From the NCBI RefSeq assembly GCF_900105945.1, contig NZ_FNSO01000004.1, forward strand, positions 2,666,001 through 2,730,000: a stretch of 64,000 bases of DNA, in the 5' to 3' direction. The position numbers and the translations under genes were made by a program. The number at the start of each line of letters is the position of its first letter. The first letter of the stretch is position 1. Under the pieces are notes generated by a model, which did not search any database, had not been told where the DNA came from, and was given only the letters and a program-made list of their open reading frames with translations. This document shows positions 42,886 to 54,177 of this stretch, one piece after another. The DNA is from Amycolatopsis tolypomycina. GTDB lineage: Bacteria; Actinomycetota; Actinomycetes; Mycobacteriales; Pseudonocardiaceae.

Positions 42886-43774
42886 CGGCGCCGTCGTCAC
42901 CGGGATCGACGGTTCGAGTTCGGCGGTGCAGGCCGCTGTGTGGGCCGGCGGGGAAGCCGTCCGCCGGGGACGGCCCCTTCGCCTGGTCCAGGTTTACGCA
43001 CTGCCGCAGGTGAAGGCACCCGTCGCGTTCGGCACCCACGAGCAGGTCCGAGCCGGGCTGGCCGAACGGGCCGAGGGCCGGCTGGCCGACGCGAAGGGCG
43101 CGGTGCTCGCCGAGCACCCCGGTCTGGAGGTCGTCACCGCGGCGCGGGAATGGAGCCCGGTCACCGCGCTAGTGCAGGAGTCACAGCACGCCGAGCTGAT
43201 CGTGCTCGGCTCACGCGGACTGGGCGGGTTCACCGGGCTGCTCGTCGGCTCGACCGCCGTTGCGGTGGCGGCGCACACGCACTGCCCGATCGTCGTCGTC
43301 CGGGGCCGGACCCCGCACGATCCGCCGCCGAGCGCAGGCCCGGTGGTCGTCGGGTCCGACGGTTCGCCCGACAGCGAGGCCGCCATCGCCTTCGCCTGTG
43401 AAGAGGCGAGGTTGCGTGGCGCCGCGCTGGTCGCGGTGCACACGTGGAGCGACGTCCTCGCCGACGGCATGCTGCGCCCCCACCCGCTGCAGGAAGATCC
43501 GGCCGAGATCGCGGCCGCCGAGCGCGGCAAGCTGGCCGAGCAGGTCGCGGGCTGGCAGCGCAAGTACCCCGAGCTGGCGATCGAGCTGGAGGTCGTCCGC
43601 GGCCGACCGGTGCGCACGCTGCTGGAGCGGGGCGAGGACGCCCAGCTCGTCGTGGTCGGCTGCCGCGGCCGCGGCGGGTTCACCGGCATGCTGCTCGGCT
43701 CGACGAGCCAGGCGCTGATCGCGCACTCGCCGTGCCCGGTGGCGGTGGTGCGGCCGGTCGGGAGCACGAGATGA
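42869..43774 (+). CDS. Universal stress protein, two UspA domains
   Basis: 301 residues, both domains canonical: VTGIDGSSSAVQAA with VLGSRGLGGFTGLLVGSTA, and VVGSDGSPDSEAAI with [30 protein letters not shown] precedes the start. Similar to the proteins at 45851-46756 and 20714-21595, indicating gene duplication within the island. Confidence 0.92.
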   Translation: MSGFVDGAVVTGIDGSSSAVQAAVWAGGEAVRRGRPLRLVQVYALPQVKAPVAFGTHEQVRAGLAERAEGRLADAKGAVLAEHPGLEVVTAAREWSPVTALVQESQHAELIVLGSRGLGGFTGLLVGSTAVAVAAHTHCPIVVVRGRTPHDPPPSAGPVVVGSDGSPDSEAAIAFACEEARLRGAALVAVHTWSDVLADGMLRPHPLQEDPAEIAAAERGKLAEQVAGWQRKYPELAIELEVVRGRPVRTLLERGEDAQLVVVGCRGRGGFTGMLLGSTSQALIAHSPCPVAVVRPVGSTR

Positions 43775-44178
43775 CCACCGCCCGGACCCGCGCCACGATG
43801 CGCCTGCTGGCGACGTTCGAAAGCCTGCTCGCCGCAAGCGCGGTGTACGGCGGGATTGCCCTGATCGCCGGAGCGCCGGGATTCACCATGCCGGTCGAAT
43901 GGCTGGCCCCGCTCGGGCTGACCAGCTGGGCGCTGCCGGGCGTCGCGCTCGTGCTCGTCGTCGGCGGGTCGCTGGCCGCGGCGTCGGTGTTCGCCTGGCG
44001 GATCGACTTCCGGGCGCCGATCGCGGCCCTGGCCGCCTGCGCGGTGCTCACCGGCTGGCTGGCGATCCAGTTCGGCGTGCTCGGGGTGCGTGCGCCGGTC
44101 CAGTGGGTGACCGTGGCGCTCCTCGTGGTGCTGCTCGGGCTCGCGCTGCTGGCCCGCCACCGGCTGGGGTCGTCATGA
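43771..44178 (+). CDS. Hypothetical four-helix membrane protein
   Basis: 135 residues with four hydrophobic segments (LLAASAVYGGIALIAGAPGF, SWALPGVALVLVVGGSLAAA, IAALAACAVLTGWLAIQFGV, WVTVALLVVLLGLALLARH). Short loops and no motif. ATGA overlaps with the USP before it and the CHAD gene after it. Function unknown. Confidence 0.75.
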   Translation: MTTARTRATMRLLATFESLLAASAVYGGIALIAGAPGFTMPVEWLAPLGLTSWALPGVALVLVVGGSLAAASVFAWRIDFRAPIAALAACAVLTGWLAIQFGVLGVRAPVQWVTVALLVVLLGLALLARHRLGSS

Positions 44179-45164
44179 GCGCCACCGTGACGAGCCTGCA
44201 CGAGACGGAGTTCTTCGACACGGATTCGCTTCGCTTGCTCCGGCACAACCTCACGCTGGGGATCCAGGACGGCCGGTGGTGCCTCGACACCGCGGACGGG
44301 CCGATCAGCATGGCCGGTTCGGATCGTGGGGTGCCGCCGACGCTGTCCCGGCTCGTGCGTGCCTACACCCGCGACGACCAGCTGGTTCCCGTCGCGCGGC
44401 TCCGCGGTGGCCGGGAGGACCTGCGGGCGCGCCTGGGCGACCGGATCGCGGTGCCGGCCCGGCCGCACGACGGTTCGGCCCGGGGCGTGGTCCTGGAGTA
44501 CGTGCGGGCGCAGATCGCCGCGCTGGCCGCCGCGGACCTGGCCGTCCGGCGGGGAATGCCCGATTCGGTGCACCGGTTGCGCGTCGCCGCGCGCCGCCTG
44601 CGCGGGGTCTTCACCGCCTACGCGCCGGTGCTCGGCGGACGGAAGCTCCTGAAGGAGTTCGGCGGAGCCCTGCGCTGGCTGGGCGGGGAGCTCGCACCAG
44701 CCCAGCTTGCCGATGACACCGGTGCCCCGGTGCCGCAGGCGTTGGACAGCTACCGGTACGTGCAGTTGCTGAACGCCCTCGACGTGCTCGAAGTCGTGCT
44801 CAGCGAACAGCCGCGCCGCGATCGGCCCAAAGCGGCCCGCCGCCCGGCCGCGAAGGTCCTGCCTCCCTTGGCCCGCGCCGTGGCCGAAGAGGTTGACGGC
44901 CGGGTCGCGGCCCTGCCCGCAGCACCCGACCAGGAGCGTGCTGTCCTTGACGTCCAGAAAGCCGTCGAACGGCTGAGGTACGCCCTCGAAGCCGGGGCGC
45001 CCGTCATGCCCGTGGACGCGGAGGCGCTGCGGGCCTTCCAGCGCCTGCTCGGTGATTTCCAGGACTCCGTGGTCGCCGGTGAGCACCTGCGCGTCCGTAA
45101 ATCCTGGCGCGACCTCCGGCGGGACCTTCGTCCACTGTGGACCTGCTCGGGTGAAGGGACGTAA
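44175..45164 (+). CDS. CYTH/CHAD domain protein
   Basis: 329 residues. The first 90 (ETEFFDTDSLRLLRHNLTLG) look like a shortened CYTH domain. The rest is a CHAD helical domain with conserved His and basic residues (DSVHRLRVAARRLRGVF, KAVERLRYALE, LGDFQDSVVAGEHLR). CHAD domains bind polyphosphate, so this protein may pair functionally with PPK2 at 37574. Last gene of its operon; the DevR-like box of the next one overlaps its final codons. Confidence 0.85.
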   Translation: MSATVTSLHETEFFDTDSLRLLRHNLTLGIQDGRWCLDTADGPISMAGSDRGVPPTLSRLVRAYTRDDQLVPVARLRGGREDLRARLGDRIAVPARPHDGSARGVVLEYVRAQIAALAAADLAVRRGMPDSVHRLRVAARRLRGVFTAYAPVLGGRKLLKEFGGALRWLGGELAPAQLADDTGAPVPQALDSYRYVQLLNALDVLEVVLSEQPRRDRPKAARRPAAKVLPPLARAVAEEVDGRVAALPAAPDQERAVLDVQKAVERLRYALEAGAPVMPVDAEALRAFQRLLGDFQDSVVAGEHLRVRKSWRDLRRDLRPLWTCSGEGT

Positions 45165-45172
45165 GTCCTCGC
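45153..45172. promoter_or_regulatory. DevR-like box before CBS-USP-phosphoketolase operon
   Basis: GAAGGGACGTAAGTCCTCGC; core GGGACGTAAGTCCT matches 12 of 14 DevR core positions. It lies 73 bases before the CBS gene. A second, weaker GGGACCGGTCTTCC at 45201-45214 follows. Confidence 0.6.
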
Positions 45173-45245
45173 GACCGGTGACCGATGACGGCGGTGAACG
45201 GGGACCGGTCTTCCTAGATTGGTGGGGACCGGAAAGGAATTCCCG

Positions 45246-45854
45246 ATGCGAGCACGCGACCTGATGACCGCGCCGGTGATCACCGTGCGCCCGTGGACGT
45301 CCGCCAAGGTGGCGGCCGAGCTGCTGGCGGCGCACGGCTTCACCGCACTGCCCGTGGTCGACGACGACGACCGGCTGGCCGGCATCGTCACCGAGGCCGA
45401 CCTGATCCGCGGCCGCATCCCGGCCGACCCCCGCTACCTCCACGAACCCCGCGAGAGCGCCGCCGGCAAGACCGTCGGCGACGTCATGACCGCTCCTGTC
45501 ACCGCGATGAGCACCGGCACCGACGTCGCCGACCTGTGCCAGGCACTGGTGGACGCCCGGATCCGGGCGGTGCCGATCGTCGACGGCTCGGCCGTCGTCG
45601 GGATCGTCACTCGCGGCGACGTCGTCCGGGTGCTCGCGCGGGACGACGTCGAGATCGCCCGGGACGTCAGGCACCGCCTGGAGATCTACGGCGGCAGCGG
45701 CCGCTGGCACGTCGACGTCCACGACGGGTTCGTGCACATCACCGACCAGTACGACGACGACACCGACCGGCACGTCGCCCAGTTGCTGGCACTGGCCGTG
45801 CCCGGGGTCGTCGCCGCAGAGACCGCCTACGCGGGTGAGGAGCAGAAACGATGA
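45246..45854 (+). CDS. CBS-pair and BON domain protein
   Basis: 202 residues: CBS motifs [20 protein letters not shown] and [19 protein letters not shown], then a BON domain ([19 protein letters not shown]). AAGGAA precedes the ATG. Overlaps the following USP by 4 bases. First gene of a three-gene unit ending in phosphoketolase. Confidence 0.88.
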   Translation: MRARDLMTAPVITVRPWTSAKVAAELLAAHGFTALPVVDDDDRLAGIVTEADLIRGRIPADPRYLHEPRESAAGKTVGDVMTAPVTAMSTGTDVADLCQALVDARIRAVPIVDGSAVVGIVTRGDVVRVLARDDVEIARDVRHRLEIYGGSGRWHVDVHDGFVHITDQYDDDTDRHVAQLLALAVPGVVAAETAYAGEEQKR

Positions 45855-46756
45855 CCGTCAACGACCCGAGGATCACCGTCGGCGTCGACGGCTCGGCGGG
45901 CTCGACCGCCGCCGTCACGTGGGCGGCGAAGCTCGCCTCCCGGCGCCGGCTCCAGCTGAAGATCGTGCACGGCCTGCAGGTCGCCGGTCTCTACTACGGC
46001 GGCGGGATGACCGGTATCGGGGCGGCCACGCTGTTCGAGGCGGTGCAGAAGGACGGCGAACGAGCGATCGCCGACGCCCGCACGCTCGCCGCGTCGATCG
46101 ACAAGGACCTGGTCATCGTCACCGATCTGCCCAACGACCCGCCGGTGCCGACGCTGATCGACGAGTCCCGTCACGCCCGGATGCTCGTCGTCGGCCGGAC
46201 CGGCACCGGCGGGTTCACCGGCATGCTGGTCGGCGGCACGGCGGCCACGGTCGCCGCCCACGCGCACTGCCCGGTCGCCGTCATCCGCGGGCGCCACGAC
46301 TCGGCGATCGTCCCGGAGACCGGCCCGGTCGCGGTCGGCATCGACGGCAGCCCGAACAGCGAGCAGGCCATCGCCGTCGCGTTCGAGGAGGCTTCGCTCC
46401 GCGGTGTCCCGCTGGTCGCGGTGCACGCGTGGAACGACATCGTCTACGAAGACACGCGCGGCACGGCTCGGATCCTCACCCAGCCGGGAACCCTCGAAGA
46501 GGGCGAAGACCGGTTGCTGACCGAGCGGCTCGCCGGCTGGCCGGAGAAGTACCCGGACGTCGAGATCGGGCGCGTGCTCGTGCGCGACCGGCCGAGGCGC
46601 GCGCTGCTCGAAATCTCCGAGGAAGCGCAGCTGGTCGTCGTCGGCAGCCGCGGCCGCGGTGGCTTCACCGGTATGCTCCTGGGCTCGACCAGCCAGGCGC
46701 TGGTCCAGCACGCCCAGTGCCCGGTGCTCGTGGTCCGCCCGGAGCGGAAGGCATGA
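45851..46756 (+). CDS. Universal stress protein, two UspA domains
   Basis: 301 residues with canonical ATP motifs in both halves ([64 protein letters not shown]). The second half is nearly the same as in the proteins at 42869 and 20714. ATGA overlaps on both sides. Confidence 0.92.
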   Translation: MTVNDPRITVGVDGSAGSTAAVTWAAKLASRRRLQLKIVHGLQVAGLYYGGGMTGIGAATLFEAVQKDGERAIADARTLAASIDKDLVIVTDLPNDPPVPTLIDESRHARMLVVGRTGTGGFTGMLVGGTAATVAAHAHCPVAVIRGRHDSAIVPETGPVAVGIDGSPNSEQAIAVAFEEASLRGVPLVAVHAWNDIVYEDTRGTARILTQPGTLEEGEDRLLTERLAGWPEKYPDVEIGRVLVRDRPRRALLEISEEAQLVVVGSRGRGGFTGMLLGSTSQALVQHAQCPVLVVRPERKA

Positions 46757-49098
46757 CCGCCGTCGAAGCCCGCCCTTCGGTGCTAAGCGGCACCGAACTC
46801 GCCCAGGTGGACGCCCTCTGGCGGGCCGCGAACTACCTCTCGGCCGGCCAGATCTACCTGATGGCGAACCCGCTGCTGCGCGAGCAGCTGCGTCCCGAGC
46901 ACGTCAAGCCGAGGCTGCTCGGGCACTGGGGAACCTCGCCCGGCCTGAACTTCGTCTACGCGCACCTGAACCGGGCGATCCTCGCCCACGACCTGAACGC
47001 GATGCTGGTCACCGGCCCGGGCCACGGCGGCCCGGCCCTGCTGGCCAACACGTGGCTCGAAGGCAGCTACACCGACGCGTGGCCCGAGGTGACGCGGGAC
47101 GCCGCCGGGATGGCCGAGCTGTTCCGGCAGTTCTCCTTCCCGGGCGGTGTGCCGAGCCACGTGGCTCCGCAGGTGCCCGGCTCGATCCACGAAGGCGGCG
47201 AGCTGGGCTATTCGCTCGCGCACGCCTTCGGCGCCGCGTTCGACAACCCGGGCCTGCTGGTGGCCTGCGTGGTCGGGGACGGCGAAGCCGAGACCGGGCC
47301 GCTGGCGACGTCCTGGCACGCCAACAAGTTCCTCGACCCGGTCCGTGACGGCGCGGTGCTGCCGATCCTGCACCTGAACGGGTACAAGATCGCCAACCCG
47401 ACGGTTCTGTCGCGGATTCCACCGGCCGAGCTGGACGCGCTCTTGCGCGGCTACGGCTACGAGCCGATCCACGTCGAGGGCAGCGATCCGGTGACGATGC
47501 ACCAGGCCATGGCCTCCTCGCTCGATGCAGCTGTCGCCACCCTCGCGGAGCGGCGCGGGGTGTGGCCGATGATCGTGCTGCGCAGCCCCAAGGGCTGGAC
47601 CGGACCGTCTGTTGTGGACGGCAAGCCGGTGGAAGGGACGTGGCGGGCGCATCAGGTGCCGCTGGCCGAGGTCCGGCACAACGCAGACCACCTGAAGCAG
47701 CTGGAGGACTGGCTGCTGTCGTACCGCCCTGCGGAGTTGTTCGACGAGCGCGGCCGTCCCGTCACCGAGGTCACCGCGATGATCCCGGTGGGCGAGCGGC
47801 GGATGGGGGCGAATCCGCACGCCAACGGCGGGGTGCTGCTGCGGCCGTTGACGCTGCCGGACACCGCGTCCCACGCCGCCCCGGTCGCCACGCCGGGGGC
47901 GACGGTGGCGGAGCCGACCCGGGTGCTGGGCCGGTACCTGCGGGACGTCTTCGCGCTCAACGCCGAGCGGGCGAACTTCCGCCTGTTCGGCCCGGACGAG
48001 ACGGCGTCCAACCGGCTGGACGCGGTCTACGACGTCACCGCCAAGGAATGGCAGGCCGCCGTCGAACCGGTCGACGAGCACCTGGCCCGCGACGGCCGCG
48101 TGCTCGAAGTGCTGTCGGAGCACCTGTGCCAGGGCTGGCTCGAGGGCTACCTCCTCTCGGGGCGGCACGGGCTGTTCTCGTGCTACGAGGCGTTCGTGCA
48201 CATCGTCGACTCGATGGTCAACCAGCACATCAAATGGCTGCGGGTGCACCGGCAGATCCCGTGGCGGCGGCCGGTGGCGTCGCTGAACTACCTGCTGACC
48301 TCGCACGTGTGGCGGCAGGACCACAACGGGTTCTCCCACCAGGACCCGGGGTTCGTCGACCACGTGGCGAACAAGAGCTCCGAGGTCGTGCGGGTGTACT
48401 TCCCGCCGGACACCAACACCCTGCTGGAGGTCGCGGCGCACTGCCTGCGTTCCCGCGATTACGTGAACGTGGTGGTCGCGGGCAAGAACGACACCCCGAA
48501 CTGGCTCGATGCCGAACAGGCCGCGCTCCACTGCGCTCGCGGCGTGAGCATCTGGGAGTGGGCGAGCACGCACACCGACCGCGAGCCCGACGTCGTCCTG
48601 GCCTGCGCGGGTGACGCGCCGACCCTGGAAGTCCTCGCCGCCGCGCAGATCCTGCGGCAGGAGCTGCCGGACCTGGCCGTCCGGGTGGTGAACGTCGTCG
48701 ACCTGATGCGCCTGCAGCCGGAGGCCGAGCACCCGCACGGTCTCTCGGACCGGGAGTACGACGCGTTGTTCACCCCGGACCGCCCGGTGATCTTCGCCTA
48801 CCACGGCTATCCATGGCTGATCCACCGCCTGGCCTACCGCCGTACCGGTCACCACGACCTCCACGTCCGCGGTTACACCGAGCACGGCACCACCACCACA
48901 CCGTTCGACATGCTGGTGCTCAACCACCTGGACCGGTTCCAGCTGGTGATCGACGTGCTCGACCGGGTGCCGGGCCTGGCGGCGACAGCGGGCGTGCTGC
49001 GGCAGCGGATGACCGAGGCCCAGGGCCGGCACCGCCGCTACATCCGCACCCACGGCGAGGACCTGCCCGAGGTGCGGCACTGGACCTGGGAGGGCTGA
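46753..49098 (+). CDS. xfp: Xylulose-5-phosphate/fructose-6-phosphate phosphoketolase
   Basis: 781 residues of the thiamine-dependent phosphoketolase family (usual length about 790-825). It splits xylulose-5-P or fructose-6-P with phosphate into acetyl-phosphate and a tetrose or triose. Key parts: [31 protein letters not shown], thiamine motif [28 protein letters not shown], and [20 protein letters not shown] [16 protein letters not shown]. Acetyl-phosphate can feed acetate kinase at 57280 to give ATP without oxygen. Co-transcribed with a CBS and a USP protein. Confidence 0.94.
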   Translation: MTAVEARPSVLSGTELAQVDALWRAANYLSAGQIYLMANPLLREQLRPEHVKPRLLGHWGTSPGLNFVYAHLNRAILAHDLNAMLVTGPGHGGPALLANTWLEGSYTDAWPEVTRDAAGMAELFRQFSFPGGVPSHVAPQVPGSIHEGGELGYSLAHAFGAAFDNPGLLVACVVGDGEAETGPLATSWHANKFLDPVRDGAVLPILHLNGYKIANPTVLSRIPPAELDALLRGYGYEPIHVEGSDPVTMHQAMASSLDAAVATLAERRGVWPMIVLRSPKGWTGPSVVDGKPVEGTWRAHQVPLAEVRHNADHLKQLEDWLLSYRPAELFDERGRPVTEVTAMIPVGERRMGANPHANGGVLLRPLTLPDTASHAAPVATPGATVAEPTRVLGRYLRDVFALNAERANFRLFGPDETASNRLDAVYDVTAKEWQAAVEPVDEHLARDGRVLEVLSEHLCQGWLEGYLLSGRHGLFSCYEAFVHIVDSMVNQHIKWLRVHRQIPWRRPVASLNYLLTSHVWRQDHNGFSHQDPGFVDHVANKSSEVVRVYFPPDTNTLLEVAAHCLRSRDYVNVVVAGKNDTPNWLDAEQAALHCARGVSIWEWASTHTDREPDVVLACAGDAPTLEVLAAAQILRQELPDLAVRVVNVVDLMRLQPEAEHPHGLSDREYDALFTPDRPVIFAYHGYPWLIHRLAYRRTGHHDLHVRGYTEHGTTTTPFDMLVLNHLDRFQLVIDVLDRVPGLAATAGVLRQRMTEAQGRHRRYIRTHGEDLPEVRHWTWEG

Positions 49099-49101
49099 GC
49101 C

Positions 49102-49155
49102 GTGACCGCCGCGGCCGTCCTGGCCGCGGCGCTCATCTACGGCAGTTACCGGTAG
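49102..49155 (+). pseudogene. Truncated start of a gene downstream of phosphoketolase
   Basis: A GTG at 49102 with GGGAGGG eight bases upstream opens a 17-codon frame (VTAAAVLAAALIYGSYR) that looks like the start of a membrane protein but stops at once, just where the lower-GC nuclease gene begins on the other strand. I infer that insertion of the nuclease segment cut the gene off. A short leader peptide is the alternative. Confidence 0.35.
49108..49130. terminator. 9-bp GC hairpin after phosphoketolase
   Basis: GCCGCGGCC and GGCCGCGGC pair perfectly around a 5-base loop, 10 bases past the phosphoketolase stop. It overlaps the truncated frame at 49102, so it could simply be repetitive alanine codons. 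Confidence 0.4.
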
Positions 49156-49853
49156 TCGCCCATGCTTTGCACCGCACGCCGGATGTCTTCGGCAGCGTTC
49201 CTCAGCGTATTCGCATTGTCTTCGAGCCCAACGAGCTTACCTGCGGCGCTGTTCAGGACCTCCGCGCTGTCGCCAAGGTGGGACAGGTTCCTCGCCGCGT
49301 GGTAGAGCAGCTCAGCGGCGTCGAGGTTGACCGGGGAGCTCGCGGTCCGGGCCGCGTGCAGCTCGACGCGGAGTTCCTTGAGAAGTGCGGCCGCTTCGGC
49401 GTCACTCTGTTCCAATCTGATCAGGGTGTGCTTGATCTCGTCTTCGCGCGCCGCGATCGCCTGATTGATGATTTCGGCGAGGCGGTCTTCGGTGAGGTGC
49501 CGGAGGTCACGCAGCTGCTGGATGCCGCCGCGCTCGCGGATTTCCTTCCATTGCCGCAGCGGCTCAGCCGGCCACTTCTTCGCGGCGCCGCTTTCGTCGA
49601 TCACCTGGTGGTGCGGGTGACAGAGGAAGATCAGATTTTCGAAGGCGTCGCGCTCGGCGTCGGTCATTCTCGGGTCGTAACGCTCGCCGGTGGCCTTCAA
49701 CGCGCAGATGTGGGCGATCGCGAGGGCGATCTTGTAAGTGCCTTCGACCTCACGGACGATCGGTTCGGGACATCCCGGCCAGTAGCACGTTCCCGCGCTC
49801 AGTGAAATCAAGGCCGCTCGGTCGCCTCGGGTGTAGTCGCGGTTCCCGCTCAA
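49146..49853 (-). CDS. HNH nuclease-like protein with C-terminal coiled-coil/repeat region
   Basis: 235 residues. The N-terminal third is an HNH module: paired Cys CYWPGC (23-28), AHIC around His48, then NLIFLCHPHHQVID with Asn73 and the final His pair. The remaining 130 residues are helical and charged (a long RLAEIINQAIAAREDEIKHT helix, then ALLKELRVELHA) with repeated Leu/Asn-rich short helices near the end (EVLNSAAGKLVGLEDNANTL). G+C and codon use are clearly lower than in neighbours, a sign of recent transfer. It might be a stand-alone defence or toxin-like nuclease; no partner gene is visible. Confidence 0.75.
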   Translation of the reverse strand: MSGNRDYTRGDRAALISLSAGTCYWPGCPEPIVREVEGTYKIALAIAHICALKATGERYDPRMTDAERDAFENLIFLCHPHHQVIDESGAAKKWPAEPLRQWKEIRERGGIQQLRDLRHLTEDRLAEIINQAIAAREDEIKHTLIRLEQSDAEAAALLKELRVELHAARTASSPVNLDAAELLYHAARNLSHLGDSAEVLNSAAGKLVGLEDNANTLRNAAEDIRRAVQSMGDYR

Positions 49854-49862
49854 GGCAACTCC

Positions 49863-50081
49863 CTACGACAGAAGAAATATCCTCACGCTAGCCATTGAAA
49901 GCCGGAAAATACCTGACAAATCCAGGACGGATCGCTCGGTCGCGCTCACGGACCTGCCGGCAGAGACCTTCACCGCCGGCAGCTCGGCGATCTCCGCGGG
50001 GCTGTGTGTGACCACCAGCGCCACCTGGCCTTCGGTCGCCTTCAGGACGTCGGCCGCCGGCAACGCGCTGGCCAGGGCCAC
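49863..50081 (-). pseudogene. Possible gene remnant
   Basis: A GTG-start frame of 72 codons whose first 45 residues are protein-like and high-GC (KATEGQVALVVTHSPAEIAE) but whose last 20 run into A/T-rich sequence. No complete gene boundaries are seen, so I read it as a fragment cut when the HNH gene segment arrived. Orientation is uncertain. Confidence 0.3.
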
Positions 50082-50150
50082 CCGGCGGCGCTGAGGCGGT
50101 TGTTCTCCGCCACAGTCCCGGCGACCGGTGCGGAGAGCGTCCGGCCCTTG

Positions 50151-50186
50151 GGTCCTTGGTCACTTCCGGGACGGTCTCGGGTCCCT
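50151..50186. promoter_or_regulatory. Two DevR-like half-site arrangements before devR
   Basis: GGGTCCTTGGTCAC (50151-50164) matches 10 of 14 DevR core positions. Next to it, GGGAC and GTCCC stand 8 bases apart (50169-50186), a wider palindrome than the usual 4-base spacing. Both lie within 100 bases of the devR ATG, fitting autoregulation. Confidence 0.45.
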
Positions 50187-50246
50187 GCCGCCGGGGGCCT
50201 TGCGGTCGTACGCTGAGCCTGTCCAACCTGTCTTTGGGAGGTTCCC

Positions 50247-50885
50247 GTGCTCCGTGTGTTCCTCGTCGACGACCACGAGGTCGTCCGCCGTGGCGTCGCC
50301 GACCTGCTGGACGAGGACGAGAACCTCACCGTGGTCGGCCAGGCCGCCAGTGTGTCGCAGGCGCTGGCCCGGATCCCGGCGCTGAACCCCGACGTGGCGG
50401 TGCTGGACGTCCGCCTGCCCGACGGCAACGGCATCGAACTGGCCCGGGAGCTGCGGTCGAAGCTGCCGGAGCTCAAGTGCCTGATGCTGACCTCGTTCAC
50501 CGACGAGCAGGCGATGCTGGACGCGGTCATGGCCGGCGCGAGCGGGTTCGTGATCAAGGACATCAAGGGCATGGACCTGGTCTCGGCGGTCCGGGACGTG
50601 GGCGCGGGCAAGTCCCTGCTCGACGCGCACGCGACGGCGGCGTTGATGGCGAAGCTGCGCGACAGCCAGGCGAAGAAAGGCCCCCTCTCCGACCTGTCGG
50701 ACCAGGAGCGGAAGCTCCTCGAACTGATCGGGGAGGGGCTGACCAACCGGCAGATCTCCGAGCGGATGTTCCTGGCCGAGAAGACGGTGAAGAACTACGT
50801 CTCCCGGCTGCTGACGAAGCTGGGCCTGGAGCGGCGGACGCAGGCGGCCGTGCTGGCCACCGAGCTGCGCAACCCAGGCGGCTGA
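50247..50885 (+). CDS. devR: DevR/DosR-family response regulator
   Basis: 212 residues, NarL/LuxR type. Receiver domain with acidic DDHE near residue 8, phospho-acceptor Asp54 in [10 protein letters not shown], and the switch Lys in GFVIKD. The linker helix leads to a LuxR helix-turn-helix: [20 protein letters not shown] followed by [15 protein letters not shown]. The [12 protein letters not shown] block is nearly the same as in M. tuberculosis DevR, including the Thr residues next to the DNA-contact helix. Probably binds the palindromes described in this window and controls the whole island. The partner kinase devS lies 1.1 kb away, not in the same operon. Confidence 0.93.
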   Translation: MLRVFLVDDHEVVRRGVADLLDEDENLTVVGQAASVSQALARIPALNPDVAVLDVRLPDGNGIELARELRSKLPELKCLMLTSFTDEQAMLDAVMAGASGFVIKDIKGMDLVSAVRDVGAGKSLLDAHATAALMAKLRDSQAKKGPLSDLSDQERKLLELIGEGLTNRQISERMFLAEKTVKNYVSRLLTKLGLERRTQAAVLATELRNPGG

Positions 50886-50907
50886 GCCCGGCCGCGCATT
50901 CGCGCGC

Positions 50908-51894
50908 TCACCTCAACGGCGACTGCTCCAGCAGGACGTCCGCCAGAGACCGCCGCGGCGTCCACGGCACCGGCGCGCCGCGCCCCAGGCGCAGCACGAT
51001 CTGCGGCCACAGGCCCCCGCCGAGCAGCTGTCGCAGTTCCGCCCGGACCGCCGGGACCTCGACCGGCTGCGAGATGAACGACGCGTCGAGGCCGGCGGCC
51101 GTGGCGGTCAGCAGGACCCGCTGCATCGCCTGACCGGCTCGGAGCCGGTCGACGGCCGTGTCGTCGAAGGAGCCGATGACCACGACCAGCGGCTCGGAGT
51201 CGTCCGGCAGGCCGCGCAGCCGGGTGCCGAAGTCGCGGAGCACCCAGCCGCCGTTGTTCGAGGGCATCGACCCGGCCGCGTATTCGGGGACGCCGTCGCG
51301 GCTCTCCAGGCCCCGCCCGGTCCACTGCCGCCACTCGGTCAGGAACGCCGGGTCCGCGAGCTGGGCGTGATGCCCCTTGTGGACCAGCTCGCGCAGGCCC
51401 TCCAGCTGAGTCCCGCTCAGCCGCGGCAGCCACGCCTGTTCGACTTCGGCGGCGTGGCGCAGCCTGGCGACCACGGACGCCGGGATCGTGCTCGCTTCGA
51501 ACGGTGTCCGGTTCGTGTGCCGGCGGGGGATCGCGTCCGCCAGTTCGATCAAACGGGGGTCGGGACGGCGGGCCGCGAACGGCCGGACCACGGCCAGCAG
51601 CGTCGGGTCGTCGCGGCGGGGGAACAGCGTCGTGGCCGGGTGGGCGCCCAGCGCCTGGATGGCCGTGCGCAGGTTGAACAGCGCGGCCCCGCAGGAGAGC
51701 AGCAGTTCGCGCCGGTCGGCGTCGGCCACCGGCAGGGCGCGTTCCGGGTCGGCGTGCAGCTCCAGGCCCGCGGGGGTGCAGCGGAAGCGCCAGGGCTGCG
51801 TATTGTGCGTCGACGGCGCCAGTACCGCAGCGCCGATGACGGACTTCACCTGATCGGAGTCCAGCAAGCCGATCGAAGTGATGGGTAGTGTCAT
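50908..51894 (-). CDS. Acg-family nitroreductase-like protein
   Basis: 328 residues from the ATG at 51894. The signature APSTHNTQPWRFR lies near residue 38; LLLSCGAALFNLRTAI and FTTLFPRRDD-type TLFPRRDD follow; the C-terminal half includes FISQPVEVP and the last domain. Related to Rv3131 and Rv2032. It lies on the opposite strand between devR and devS, a position where M. tuberculosis has a co-directional operon, and shares the devS promoter gap with a DevR-like site. Confidence 0.87.
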   Translation of the reverse strand: MTLPITSIGLLDSDQVKSVIGAAVLAPSTHNTQPWRFRCTPAGLELHADPERALPVADADRRELLLSCGAALFNLRTAIQALGAHPATTLFPRRDDPTLLAVVRPFAARRPDPRLIELADAIPRRHTNRTPFEASTIPASVVARLRHAAEVEQAWLPRLSGTQLEGLRELVHKGHHAQLADPAFLTEWRQWTGRGLESRDGVPEYAAGSMPSNNGGWVLRDFGTRLRGLPDDSEPLVVVIGSFDDTAVDRLRAGQAMQRVLLTATAAGLDASFISQPVEVPAVRAELRQLLGGGLWPQIVLRLGRGAPVPWTPRRSLADVLLEQSPLR

Positions 51895-51974
51895 GGTTTC
51901 CCCTCGTGCCGCGGGGCGGCACACTGGTGATCCGAACGCTTGGTTCGACGGTCTCTCGCCGCGCAGTGCCGCGG

Positions 51975-51994
51975 AAAGGGGACAAAGTCACCGA
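51975..51994. promoter_or_regulatory. DevR-like box between nitroreductase and devS
   Basis: AAAGGGGACAAAGTCACCGA; core GGGGACAAAGTCAC matches 10 of 14 DevR core positions. It ends 16 bases before the devS GTG and 81 bases before the nitroreductase ATG. Confidence 0.45.
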
Positions 51995-51997
51995 TGA

Positions 51998-53734
<1,737 letters not shown>

Positions 53735-53738
53735 GCAG

Positions 53739-53993
53739 TCAGGAGCTCCAGACACGGTCGGCTTCCACCTCGAGCTCGATCATCGCGGCCTCCAGCAGCT
53801 CTTCGGTGAGGTCGGACATCGCCCGGCCCAGCGCGAGGTAGCCGGACACCCGGGCAGGCCCGCTGCGGTGGGCCAGGCCCACCCCGGAGAACTCGTAGCC
53901 CTCCGGAGCGCGCAGGACGATTTGGGCCCGCGTCCGGCGCGGCTCGTGATCCATCGTGACGTCGAACTGCCAGTTCCGGGTTTGCTGCGTCAT
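53739..53993 (-). CDS. DUF1876 family protein
   Basis: 84 residues from the ATG at 53993 (MTQQTRNWQFDVTMDHEPRR). It shows the DUF1876 pattern: first strand WQFDV, GYEFSGVGLAHRSGPARVSG, and a helix AMSDLTEELLEAAMIELE. The second copy is at 9956-10225. Convergent to devS with 4 bases between stops. Confidence 0.85.
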   Translation of the reverse strand: MTQQTRNWQFDVTMDHEPRRTRAQIVLRAPEGYEFSGVGLAHRSGPARVSGYLALGRAMSDLTEELLEAAMIELEVEADRVWSS

Positions 53994-54030
53994 GGCCGCT
54001 CCTCTCCGTCCCCGGCACCCGACGGTGCCA

Positions 54031-54050
54031 GCTGGGCCGAACGGCCCAAC
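54031..54050. promoter_or_regulatory. DevR-like palindrome between DUF1876 and Hsp20 genes
   Basis: GCTGGGCCGAACGGCCCAAC; the core GGGCCGAACGGCCC is symmetric except for its central AA and matches 10 of 14 DevR core positions. It serves a 184-base divergent gap. Confidence 0.5.
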
Positions 54051-54177
54051 AGGATCCTCACGCCCGGCTTCGGTGACGAAGGTCCTCCCGGTTCGGGCAA
54101 TCCGGCCGCGTCGCCGGACCACCGATCCGAGGTCTCCTTGTCTTGCGACACCGGATGTCGCACGGAAGGAGGAACGG

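Larger units (their letters stand above)
49854..50246. other. Mixed intergenic region between HNH gene and devR
   Basis: The first 60 bases are A/T-rich. From 49920 to about 50100 codon use is high-GC on both strands: minus strand ALASALPAADVLKATEGQVA then LVVTHSPAEIAELPAVKV, or plus strand a C-terminal-like frame ending ATRRR at 50094. This looks like the leftover of a displaced gene. The last 100 bases form the devR promoter. Confidence 0.5.

Noticed and set aside
45835..46752. Phosphoketolase start further upstream inside the USP gene
   Set aside because: The upstream extension lies over a certain USP gene in another frame; the ATG at 46753 overlaps the USP stop and begins the family's normal N-terminus.
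49863..50226. A functional gene between the HNH gene and devR
   Set aside because: Codon signal covers only the middle part and exists on both strands, with no start site or conserved domain; kept only as a possible remnant.
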